Of a DNA stretch of 11,533 bases, positions 5,611-11,533 are shown piece by piece. The DNA lies in the NCBI GenBank assembly GCA_002494895.1, contig DADA01000125.1, forward strand, positions 1 to 11,533, written 5' to 3'. Position numbers and translations under genes: made by a program. Positions within the stretch are counted from its first letter, which is position 1. Each line of letters starts with the position of its first letter. The notes below the pieces were generated by a model. It worked only from the letters and a program-made list of their open reading frames with translations, had not been told where the DNA came from and did not search any database. The DNA is from Nitrososphaera sp. UBA210. GTDB taxonomy: Archaea > Thermoproteota > Nitrososphaeria > Nitrososphaerales > Nitrososphaeraceae.

Positions 5611-5618
5611 TTTTAAAA
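5611..5618 (-). promoter_or_regulatory. Putative box A for the coiled-coil protein
   Basis: The palindromic TTTTAAAA lies 22-29 nt upstream of ATG 5589 within an A/T-rich run. It supports the shorter start and lies in the 115-bp divergent region (5590-5704). Confidence 0.45.
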
Positions 5619-5677
5619 AAACAGTTGCCCAAATTAAGTTGACACCAAATGATAACTCAGATCGCTCTAGAGAATCG

Positions 5678-5684
5678 TAAATAC
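5678..5684 (+). promoter_or_regulatory. Putative box A for the 102-residue unknown gene
   Basis: TAAATAC lies 21-27 nt before ATG 5705. It abuts the alternative GTG at 5687, which makes that upstream start less likely on a leaderless model. Confidence 0.35.
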
Positions 5685-5704
5685 AAGTGAGTGCTAGAAA
5701 GCGT

Positions 5705-6013
5705 ATGATCGGCCAAAAATTTGCTGTACGGACGTTCAAAGATTCGGTAAAGTTCTATCTGCCACGCGTCGAGGGCTATCTTGAGATAGTCCGCGAAATG
5801 GCTTCGCAATACGGAGGTATGTCGCTGATAGAATTTGACGGGTATTTTGAAGGAAGAATCGAGCCTGTCAAGTACATGAGGATAGAAATTCACACCAACG
5901 ACGTGAATGAGAAGCAGATGATGATCAAAGCCAACAAGATAAGAGCTGCGCTTGGACAGAAAAGCCTGGCCTTTGAATTCAACAATAAACTGATCCTTAT
6001 CGGTGAAAAATGA
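5705..6013 (+). CDS. Conserved-looking 102-residue protein, function unknown
   Basis: No family is recognised. The product is a soluble mixed alpha/beta protein: a basic N-terminus (MIGQKFAVRTFKDSVKF), an amphipathic helix around 23-36 (GYLEIVREMASQYG), a strand pair through LIEFDGYFEG and YMRIEIHTND (41-66), a helix (67-83, EKQMMIKANKIRAALG) and a final strand FEFNNKLILIG. There are no cysteines, signal peptide or membrane segment. The start is placed at ATG 5705 because a box A lies 21-27 nt upstream; GTG 5687 would add six residues. It is divergent from the coiled-coil gene, sharing a 115-bp promoter region, and ends 2 nt from the stop of the convergent zinc-binding protein gene. Codon periodicity and a full-length frame support a real gene; the function is open. 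Confidence 0.65.
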   Translation: MIGQKFAVRTFKDSVKFYLPRVEGYLEIVREMASQYGGMSLIEFDGYFEGRIEPVKYMRIEIHTNDVNEKQMMIKANKIRAALGQKSLAFEFNNKLILIGEK

Positions 6014-6015
6014 GG

Positions 6016-6258
6016 TCACTGGTAGTCGTGAAGTGGCTTGTCCTTGTGAGCCGCCATTTTTGCATGCATCAGTTTCTTGTGTTTCATTAGAATGTGCCTA
6101 TTTGCGCATTTATCGTGCATGATTCCCACATCACAAAATTCGCAGGAAGTGACAAAGGCCATCTCGACAAGCGCCTTCTTGCAGTGACTACACCTTCCGG
6201 TACCGATATCAGCGTCTGATAGTGGTTTTATCCACGGGTCGCGCCAGAGAACTATCAT
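6016..6258 (-). CDS. Small Cys/His zinc-binding protein
   Basis: An 80-residue protein with the metal-ligand pattern C23-x2-C26, C39-x2-C42, H48-x2-C51 and further histidines H55 and H60, enough for two zinc sites in a B-box- or zinc-ribbon-like fold. The C-terminal part (59-75) is rich in Lys, His and Met and could bind nucleic acid or metal. It has no membrane segment; a cytoplasmic regulatory or adaptor role is possible but not shown. It begins at ATG 6258, with a box A (6281-6287) overlapping the spacer after the dehydrogenase gene, so it is probably transcribed separately from the aromatic operon although read-through is possible. It ends 2 nt from the convergent 102-residue gene. Confidence 0.7.
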   Translation of the reverse strand: MIVLWRDPWIKPLSDADIGTGRCSHCKKALVEMAFVTSCEFCDVGIMHDKCANRHILMKHKKLMHAKMAAHKDKPLHDYQ

Positions 6259-6280
6259 GCAGATTATTACCGCTCGAAGG

Positions 6281-6287
6281 TATTTCT
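6281..6287 (-). promoter_or_regulatory. Putative box A for the zinc-binding protein
   Basis: AGAAATA on the minus strand is 23-29 nt upstream of ATG 6258, just past the stop of the dehydrogenase gene. It is a modest TATA match. Confidence 0.35.
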
Positions 6288-6291
6288 CCCT

Positions 6292-7152
6292 TTAGCTCTT
6301 TAGTGTCTCTATGATTTCATAAAGTCGCTTGTAGGAATTCTGGAGAGTCTGCTCATTGTGCAGGCCCTTGATTTGCCGAACCTGCTTTTCTACGCGCATG
6401 CTGTTCCCAGTCGATGCAGCCTTTGCGACCCCTGCCGCTTCTCGAATGTATTTGCTGATCTGACCTGCCGCTGACGGGTTTCCAGCTATCAGCGCCGAGA
6501 TAAGGCTGGGGTCGTCTGTGAGTACGCTCTCGGCAAGCATGGACTGTATGCCAAACGTTGTTCCGGAAATCTCTTTTAGCACCTCCATCTTTTTGGCAAC
6601 GACCCTTGCAAACACGATGTTCATAAAGTATGTGAGGCCGAGTATCACCGCAATCGCGTCGTCGTGTTCTTTGGCACTCGGAAGCACCTTGATCAATGCC
6701 TCTCCAAACGTTGCGCGCAAGAGCCTCAATTCGATTTCCTTGTTTCTGACGGGAATCATCAGTAACTTGAATTGCTTTTTGTCGCTTGCCCCGGGCCCAA
6801 ACATCGGATGGATGCATAAAGGTATCAGCTCACGGGAGATCCTGGCAAGAGCTCTGAAGGTTTGATGCTTGACCGAAGATATTTCAGATATCGCCGCACC
6901 CGGCTTCATGTGTCTTGTGCATTCGCGAACGACTTTTGGAGTCAGCTGAACGGGGACACAGACAATGACAAAGTCCGCATCCCTGACGCAATCGGCCAGA
7001 GCCGCCGCGATAAAGACATTGCCTGGAACAGACTTTATCGATCCTCGCGTCGCGTCATATGCAGTAACTCGCCAATTGCGGCGAGCAAAGTAGCCGACAA
7101 ACCAAGAGCCCATTTTTCCGCCCGCACCGACGACGGCTATTCTTCGCTCCAT
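6292..7152 (-). CDS. tyrA: TyrA-type prephenate/arogenate dehydrogenase
   Basis: A 286-residue dehydrogenase that oxidatively decarboxylates prephenate (to 4-hydroxyphenylpyruvate) or arogenate (to tyrosine). Residues 4-70 form a Rossmann fold with GAGGKMG (9-15); Asp33 at the end of the second strand (TAYDA) suggests NAD+ rather than NADP+. The active-site signature HPMFGP (115-120), with candidate catalytic His115, and EISSVKH (90-96) are present. The helical C-terminal dimerisation domain runs from about 165 to 286. No chorismate mutase or ACT domain is fused, unlike the mutase fusions seen in enterobacterial TyrA and in some archaea. The gene follows the mutase-aminotransferase gene by 1 nt and has an AAGGAG at 7163-7168 as ribosome-binding site. 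It is the last gene of the operon. Choice between prephenate and arogenate as substrate cannot be settled by eye. Confidence 0.88.
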   Translation of the reverse strand: MERRIAVVGAGGKMGSWFVGYFARRNWRVTAYDATRGSIKSVPGNVFIAAALADCVRDADFVIVCVPVQLTPKVVRECTRHMKPGAAISEISSVKHQTFRALARISRELIPLCIHPMFGPGASDKKQFKLLMIPVRNKEIELRLLRATFGEALIKVLPSAKEHDDAIAVILGLTYFMNIVFARVVAKKMEVLKEISGTTFGIQSMLAESVLTDDPSLISALIAGNPSAAGQISKYIREAAGVAKAASTGNSMRVEKQVRQIKGLHNEQTLQNSYKRLYEIIETLKS

Positions 7153-7153
7153 C

Positions 7154-8533
7154 TTAGCTGCGCTCCTTGATTACAGATCCCATTACATCGATGCCCTTGG
7201 CTAGTTCTGTCATTGGCTGGCAGGCAGAGATCCTGATGAACTGCTTGTACGATTCGCCAAATCCACTCCCGGGTGCAACTGCCACGCCTTTTTCAAGCAT
7301 TCTTTCAACCAGTGTCATGTCATCCATGTTCGGAACCTTTGGGTAGACGTACATGGCCCCATCAGGTTCGACAAAGTCAAGGGACAGTTCCCGCAGTTTT
7401 GTTGTGATGAAGTCCAGCCTGCTCTTCATGGTCTTTACGTTTTCCAGATGATCTTCTGATAGGGCGGCCAGCGCCGCGAATTGCATTGGCTCGGCGACGC
7501 TCGTAATTCCTATTGCCTGGATCCTACTCATTTTCGAAATGATCTCCTTGTTGGAGATGGCATACCCTACCCTGAACCCTGTCATGGCGTATCGCTTTGA
7601 GAAGGAGGAAATCATGATGCTCTTGTCATAGCCGAATTCTAGCACGCCATGAAACTCGCGGCCAAAGGTATAGTCCGCATAGACCTCATCGCTCAGAAGG
7701 AAAAGATCATTGTCCTTGGCCAGCGAGACGATTCTATTTGTCGTCTTGTTATCGATAATCTTGCCTGTTGGGTTATTGGGATAATTCAAAACGATCATCT
7801 TGGTTGTCGGGGTAATCATTTCCTCAAGATGCCCAATATCTGGCGCCCATTTGTCTTCCAGTCGAGTCCTTAGAACCTTCGTCCTGACTCCGGCAAAGTC
7901 GGCGCATTCCCTGTAGGCAGGCCACGCCGGCTCTATAACGATCATTTCCTGGCCTGCCCTCAGCAGGGAGACTATGGCACTAAATACTCCGAAGCGGCCG
8001 CCTGGAGTTACGATCAGCTGTTCTTCGTGCACCTTTGATTGCTTTGCGATAGCCTCACGCAGCTTCATCGTGCCCCGCGTGTCTGTGTAATGATATCTTC
8101 CTTGCGCAAAGGAATCCGGAAGCGAAACCCCAACCGACGCCGGTGGCGGGTAGTCGGGTTCGCCCACTTCCATGTGTATTATCTTTCTGCCAGCCGCCTC
8201 TAGCTGCTTGGCTTTCATGAAAATGGCGAGGTGGGTCTGCCTCTGCACTTGTGGCCGTTCTAAAGCCTGAAGTGACTCCGATTCTTCCAGCAGGATGTTC
8301 AGGAGACGAAGCGTGAATTCTTGATTCATCCCCATGTCATCCGCCAGCGCGAGCACGCTGTTTCTTACTTCCTGCTCTACTTTTTCATCCTTGACGTCTA
8401 TTCCAAGCCTGCCCTTGATTTCGCCTATTTGTCTCGCAAGGTCCATGCGCTTGTGCACATCACGCACAATGTCCGCGGTCACTAGTCGTACCTTTTCGCG
8501 AAGCGCTTCTAGTTCACCATCGTCTTTCATCAT
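7154..8533 (-). CDS. Chorismate mutase (AroQ)-class I aminotransferase fusion
   Basis: A 459-residue bifunctional protein. Residues 5-92 are an AroQ-type chorismate mutase turning chorismate into prephenate; by-eye alignment to E. coli places Arg12, Arg29, Lys40, Asp49, Glu53 and Gln89 at active-site positions, while the usual Arg51 equivalent is Val52. Residues 98-457 are a fold-type I, PLP-dependent aminotransferase (aspartate/aromatic type): YHYTDTRG (148-154), NYPNNPTG (250-257), SDEVY (281-285), the PLP-binding Lys313 in SSFSKRYAMTG, GFRVGY (319-324), and Arg434 for the substrate carboxylate. It likely makes phenylalanine/tyrosine from their keto acids, or arogenate from prephenate. ATG 8533 lies 4 nt after the chorismate synthase stop, with GTGAT at 8537-8541 as a Shine-Dalgarno-like site; a second ATG follows directly. 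Domain calls are firm; substrate preference is not. Confidence 0.9.
   Translation of the reverse strand: MMKDDGELEALREKVRLVTADIVRDVHKRMDLARQIGEIKGRLGIDVKDEKVEQEVRNSVLALADDMGMNQEFTLRLLNILLEESESLQALERPQVQRQTHLAIFMKAKQLEAAGRKIIHMEVGEPDYPPPASVGVSLPDSFAQGRYHYTDTRGTMKLREAIAKQSKVHEEQLIVTPGGRFGVFSAIVSLLRAGQEMIVIEPAWPAYRECADFAGVRTKVLRTRLEDKWAPDIGHLEEMITPTTKMIVLNYPNNPTGKIIDNKTTNRIVSLAKDNDLFLLSDEVYADYTFGREFHGVLEFGYDKSIMISSFSKRYAMTGFRVGYAISNKEIISKMSRIQAIGITSVAEPMQFAALAALSEDHLENVKTMKSRLDFITTKLRELSLDFVEPDGAMYVYPKVPNMDDMTLVERMLEKGVAVAPGSGFGESYKQFIRISACQPMTELAKGIDVMGSVIKERS
7163..7168 (-). promoter_or_regulatory. Ribosome-binding site of tyrA
   Basis: AAGGAG on the minus strand lies 10 nt before ATG 7152, inside the last codons of the upstream fusion gene. 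It shows that operon-internal genes here rely on Shine-Dalgarno pairing, unlike the leaderless single genes. Confidence 0.55.
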
Positions 8534-8537
8534 TTCA

Positions 8538-9635
8538 TCACTTTAGGACGGGAGGGATTAGTCCTGCCCTGAGAGCATGATCGGCAAGGACCATGGAAAC
8601 CATGCACTCCACCACCGGCGGTGCTCTCGGAACTACGCAGGGATCATGGCGGCCCGGCACGGCCAGATTTGTCGTAGTCTTCTTTGAAATATCCAGGGTT
8701 TCCTGGTTTTTTGCTATCGAAGCTGCCGGCTTGAACCCGACCCTGACAACTATCGGCATACCATTAGATAGTCCTCCCAGTATTCCGCCCGAATTGTTCG
8801 TCCTGGTCACAACTTTACCGTCATCGATGAAATACAGATCATTATTCTGAGATCCGCGCCTTTTGCTGCCCTCAAAACCTGAGCCGAATTCAACGGCCTT
8901 TACAGCGGGTATGCTAAATAGCGCCCTGCTAATGTCAGATTCCAATGAAGAAAATATTGGCTCACCAAGTCCCACGGGGAGCCCGGAACTTGTGCACTCG
9001 ATAACGCCTCCAAGTGAATCGCCGTCACTTCTCGCCTCCATTATTGCGTCCTTCATTTTCTCCGCTGCCTTGGGATCGGGGCACCTTACTTCATTTTCGT
9101 ATCTTTTGGCAATGTTTGCACTCGTAATGTTAGCTGCCCTGATATCGCCAATTTCCGTGGTGTATGCAACAGTTTGTATCCCTAGGGCGGTCCGGAGCAA
9201 CTTTTGCGCAACAGCTCCAGCCATGACCATCGTGGCCGTAAGCCTGCCGGAAAACCTTCCGCTGCCCCGGTAATCTGCAAATCCTCCATACTTCACCGCC
9301 GCCGGATAGTCGGCATGGCCTGGACGCGGAATATTCTTTAGTAACTCATAGGGTCTAGAGTCCGAATCCTTGTTCCATATGAGCATGCATATGGGGGCGC
9401 CGGTAGTCCGGCCGTTAAAGACGCCTGATAGGATCTCGACCTTGTCCTCTTCCTTTCTTTGCGTCGTAACAACTGACTGGCCAGGCTTTCTTAGGTCAAG
9501 CTGCCCCTGAATGTCTGATTCATTTAAGGGCATCCCTGCCGGGCATCCGTCAACTACCATGCCCACGCATCTGCCGTGGCTCTCTCCAAAGCTCATTGCG
9601 ACAAAACGTTCGCCTATCATGTTTCCACCAGTCAT
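8538..9635 (-). CDS. aroC: Chorismate synthase
   Basis: Makes chorismate from 5-enolpyruvylshikimate-3-phosphate by a 1,4-trans elimination of phosphate that needs reduced FMN. From ATG 9635 it is 365 residues, the family's usual length. Signatures are SFGESHG (15-21) with catalytic His20, RPGHADY (104-110) with the second catalytic His107, YRGSGRFSGR (122-131), TRTNNSGGILGGLSNG in the C-terminal half, and GRHDPCVVPRAPPVVE near the end. The frame is open to ATG 9692, which directly abuts the aroA stop (TGAATG). That would add 19 residues with no counterpart in the family, whose members start close to the GxxxGxxF..xxFGESHG region, so ATG 9635 is preferred. A box A at 9668-9673 could give this gene its own short-leader transcript. 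It is followed by the fusion gene after 4 nt. Confidence 0.93.
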   Translation of the reverse strand: MTGGNMIGERFVAMSFGESHGRCVGMVVDGCPAGMPLNESDIQGQLDLRKPGQSVVTTQRKEEDKVEILSGVFNGRTTGAPICMLIWNKDSDSRPYELLKNIPRPGHADYPAAVKYGGFADYRGSGRFSGRLTATMVMAGAVAQKLLRTALGIQTVAYTTEIGDIRAANITSANIAKRYENEVRCPDPKAAEKMKDAIMEARSDGDSLGGVIECTSSGLPVGLGEPIFSSLESDISRALFSIPAVKAVEFGSGFEGSKRRGSQNNDLYFIDDGKVVTRTNNSGGILGGLSNGMPIVVRVGFKPAASIAKNQETLDISKKTTTNLAVPGRHDPCVVPRAPPVVECMVSMVLADHALRAGLIPPVLK

Positions 9636-9667
9636 TGATTGCTTGTCGAGATTTGTTTGCCACGTTC

Positions 9668-9673
9668 TATATA
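9668..9673 (-). promoter_or_regulatory. Internal box A upstream of aroC
   Basis: TATATA, within AATATATAG on the minus strand, lies 33-38 nt before ATG 9635, in the 57-nt space after the aroA stop. It is the best TATA match in the operon and predicts a transcript with a leader of roughly ten bases, allowing aroC, the fusion gene and tyrA to be expressed apart from the upstream genes. Confidence 0.45.
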
Positions 9674-9692
9674 TTGGCTTTTTGGAACACAT

Positions 9693-11000
9693 TCATTCTC
9701 TGTCGGGTGCCGGAGACAGTCTGGCTCCAAGCCCTTTCATGTCTGAAATGAAATTCGGGTACGAAACGTCTACAGACTCTGCTCCCGCAACTACCGACTT
9801 TTCAGTCAGCATTGCTGCGATTGTGAACGCCATGAAGAGCCGATGGTCGTTGTATGCCTCAAGCGAGGCGTTCTTCAGCGTTTTTGGCGCAGTTATTCTA
9901 AGCCCATCGTGGAACTCTTTTATTCGAACGCCAAACTTGACGAGCTCTGAAGCGATGTTGGCCACCCTGTCGGTTTCCTTTACCCTTGCGTGCGCGACGC
10001 CCGTCAGTGTCACGGGCGCCCTTGACTTGAGTGCCAGTATGGAAACAACGGGGAGAAGGTCGGGAGTATCTCCGAGATTAAAGTCGCCACCTTCCAGTAC
10101 ATCGGCTCCATGAACCGTGACTTCGCCCTTGACCTTGTCGATCTTTACGTTGCATCCCATTCTCTTCAATATCTCTATGATCTGAGAATCTCCCTGGGGA
10201 AGCGAGAAATCAAGGCCCTTAACTTTCAGTTTGCCCCCAACCAGCGCCCCTGCTGCGAGCACCAGGGCGGCCGTCGAAAAATCGCTAGGGACATCAAATC
10301 TAGCGGATCTGTACTGCGCACTTGCGATGCGGTACTCCAACATGTCCTCTGTGTGATCGACCTTTACGCCAAAATGCTTCATGGTTGCAAGAGTCGCATC
10401 AACGTATGGCTTTGATACAAGGTCTCCCTTCATCTTTATCGTGACTTCCGAATTGGCGTATATACCAGCGATAAGCAGCCCCGAAATGAACTGGCTGGAA
10501 ACGCTTCCGTCGACCAGCGCGTTTCCACCTTGAATTCCGCCGCCCCTTACCACCAACGGAGGGGTACCGTCCATTTGCGTCGAGTACGCCTGAACTCCAA
10601 GTTGTGATAGTGCGTCTAGCATTGGCTGCATTGGACGCTTGCGCAGGCTTTCGTCGCCCGTCAGGACAGTGTAGCCTGACCTGACCAGCCCGGACATGGC
10701 AGTCATTATTCGTATCGTCGTGCCTGAATTTTCCGCGTTAAGAACATTTTCCGGCGGATCAAAAGCCTGTTTTCCCCGCACCTGCACGGTTGTCTTTTCG
10801 TGGCTTATTTCTGCTCCAAGGGCCCGGCATCCTGCCAGCGTAGCCAGCGTGTCACGTGCGAGCAGAGCATTGGTTATGGTTGATTTCTGCTTTGATGGTG
10901 AAAGGGAGGCGATGGCTATGGCCCTGTGGCTGTAACTCTTGCTTGAGGGGCACCTGATGCTGCCACCAATCCTTGAACGCCTCACCAGGATGCTGACCAT
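9693..11000 (-). CDS. aroA: EPSP synthase (3-phosphoshikimate 1-carboxyvinyltransferase)
   Basis: Transfers the enolpyruvyl group of PEP to shikimate-3-phosphate, forming EPSP in the cytosol. It is a full-length, 435-residue two-domain enzyme. Expected motifs are all present: PSSKSYSHRA (18-27) with Lys21, Ser22 and Arg26 for substrate binding; ENSGTTIR (90-97); RKRPM (120-124); SSQFISGLL (168-176); DTPDLLP (311-317) with the catalytic Asp314; KETDRV (341-346) with Glu342; and NDHR (384-387). The NSGTTIR loop replaces the NAGTAMR of E. coli, so position 98 is Ile where E. coli has Pro101. It begins at ATG 11000 with an AGGA (11005-11008) just upstream, 6 nt after the shikimate kinase stop. 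Confidence 0.95.
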   Translation of the reverse strand: MVSILVRRSRIGGSIRCPSSKSYSHRAIAIASLSPSKQKSTITNALLARDTLATLAGCRALGAEISHEKTTVQVRGKQAFDPPENVLNAENSGTTIRIMTAMSGLVRSGYTVLTGDESLRKRPMQPMLDALSQLGVQAYSTQMDGTPPLVVRGGGIQGGNALVDGSVSSQFISGLLIAGIYANSEVTIKMKGDLVSKPYVDATLATMKHFGVKVDHTEDMLEYRIASAQYRSARFDVPSDFSTAALVLAAGALVGGKLKVKGLDFSLPQGDSQIIEILKRMGCNVKIDKVKGEVTVHGADVLEGGDFNLGDTPDLLPVVSILALKSRAPVTLTGVAHARVKETDRVANIASELVKFGVRIKEFHDGLRITAPKTLKNASLEAYNDHRLFMAFTIAAMLTEKSVVAGAESVDVSYPNFISDMKGLGARLSPAPDRE

Positions 11001-11006
11001 GCCGTC

Positions 11007-11533
11007 CTACGCTGCCTCCACGCTTGCTTTCTGGTTGTTGATTCGCGAAACAATAATTCTTCCTTCAAATTTCGAGAGCGCGGATTTTATCTCTTCTACT
11101 TCATCTTCATAGGCCACAGCTGCTACCGATGGCCCGTTACCCGATATTCCAGCCGACAGTGCCCCGTGGTCGATTGCGGCCATGATAGGCCTATAACGCG
11201 CTGACAGGGCGGCCGCTGCGAGGACTCCGTTGAGCTTCATGGCCTTCCAGTACTCTCCGGCTTCGGCAAGGTGGAACGCGTCGCTAAAGAGATCCGAGAG
11301 CGCGCTCAGCTTGCTTACGTCACCTCTTGGGATGTTTCGCGGCAGAAAGATAACTGCCCAGAGGTTCCCGGGAGCATCCTCGCGCTTGATCAGCCTGCGG
11401 GCATAGTTGTCTGTCACCGTGAATCCGCCAAAGTAGCATGCAGTAGCGTCGTCATAGGCGCCCGTGATTGACACCTTGGCGTCAAGTGAAGCCCTAACGG
11501 CAGCATCAAGGACGGCATAATCATCCACCTCTT
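11007..11533 (-). CDS. aroK: Archaeal GHMP-type shikimate kinase (5' end cut by window)
   Basis: The C-terminal part (about 175 residues) of an archaeal shikimate kinase, which phosphorylates shikimate with ATP and belongs to the GHMP kinase superfamily, unrelated to the bacterial P-loop AroK/AroL. The frame stays open to the window edge; its GHMP N-terminal and glycine/serine-rich ATP loop lie outside. Visible marks are SITGAYDDATACYFGG, typical of the archaeal enzyme (the acidic DD region), and ALSAGISGNGPSVAAV, the third GHMP motif, in the C-terminal domain. The downstream EPSP synthase gene starts after 6 nt, which fits the pathway order and strongly supports the call. A GTG at 11528 is an internal codon, not a start. 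Confidence 0.88.
   Translation of the reverse strand, partial: EVDDYAVLDAAVRASLDAKVSITGAYDDATACYFGGFTVTDNYARRLIKREDAPGNLWAVIFLPRNIPRGDVSKLSALSDLFSDAFHLAEAGEYWKAMKLNGVLAAAALSARYRPIMAAIDHGALSAGISGNGPSVAAVAYEDEVEEIKSALSKFEGRIIVSRINNQKASVEAA

Noticed and set aside
5590..5739. 50-residue N-terminal extension of the coiled-coil protein
   Set aside because: It covers the TTTTAAAA promoter element and the divergent promoter region, and is unlike the downstream sequence; ATG 5589 with the box A 22-29 nt upstream is better.
6259..6291. Possible terminator after tyrA
   Set aside because: The short inverted arms here (TACC/GGTA) are only 4-5 bp and there is no T-run on the minus strand; the spacer is better explained by the box A of the next gene.
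6353..6817. 154-codon minus-strand frame within tyrA
   Set aside because: An out-of-frame Arg/Gln/His-rich shadow of TyrA, whose Rossmann and HPMFGP motifs fix the true frame.
8863..9273. 136-codon open frame on the plus strand inside aroC
   Set aside because: A reverse-complement shadow of chorismate synthase codons; Ser/Ala/Pro-rich with no promoter or recognisable motif.
9511..10113. 200-codon open frame on the plus strand opposite aroC and aroA
   Set aside because: It is antisense to the well-supported chorismate synthase and EPSP synthase coding regions, reads as a low-complexity Ser/Thr/Ala-rich product with no domain, and spans their junction.
1..11533. tRNA/rRNA genes, CRISPR arrays, transposons or phage genes
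   Set aside because: Gaps are all under about 130 bp, and none shows a cloverleaf, regular direct repeats with spacers, terminal inverted repeats or a recombinase frame.

Overview
The window looks like a chromosomal segment from an ammonia-oxidising archaeon of the Nitrososphaera type (Thaumarchaeota/Nitrososphaerota). Supporting signs are an archaeal GHMP-type shikimate kinase, an A/V-type ATP synthase subunit F, a secreted protein with a PEF-type C-terminal sorting signal, and archaeal TATA elements (box A) lying about 21-34 nt upstream of start codons, often GTG or TTG, as expected for leaderless mRNAs. Genes are packed tightly. No tRNA, rRNA, CRISPR array, transposase or integrase is visible. 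The genus-level placement is inference from gene content; the archaeal assignment is firmer.

Left part (1-6258) is a mosaic of mostly single genes in alternating orientation: a PEF-anchored exported protein (60-590, +); a membrane-tethered PQQ-type sugar dehydrogenase with a proline/asparagine linker (608-1948, -); a class II (fuculose-phosphate type) aldolase (2079-2666, +); ATP synthase subunit F (2663-2959, -); a small two-helix membrane protein (3047-3268, +); a tail-anchored J-domain protein (3265-3693, -); an SRPBCC-fold protein (3785-4216, -); a membrane-anchored extracytoplasmic protein (4255-4728, -); a 51-residue membrane protein (4768-4923, -); a coiled-coil protein (4984-5589, -); an unknown 102-residue protein (5705-6013, +); and a small Cys/His zinc-binding protein (6016-6258, -). 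Two convergent pairs share both stop codons within one CTAG palindrome.

Right part (6292-11533, all minus strand) is one aromatic amino acid operon, transcribed right to left: shikimate kinase (cut by the window edge), EPSP synthase, chorismate synthase, a chorismate mutase-aminotransferase fusion, and a TyrA-type dehydrogenase. It carries shikimate through shikimate-3-phosphate, EPSP and chorismate to prephenate, then by transamination and oxidative decarboxylation towards tyrosine. No prephenate dehydratase is in view, and the earlier shikimate enzymes would lie beyond 11533 if they are linked. Genes inside the operon abut or nearly abut and have Shine-Dalgarno-like sequences. Chorismate synthase is the exception: it also has a strong internal box A.

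There is no clear novel defence or mobile system here. The best leads are the unlisted 51-residue membrane gene, the mutase-aminotransferase fusion next to TyrA (possible arogenate route), the internal aroC promoter with two candidate starts, and several exported or membrane proteins of unknown function.
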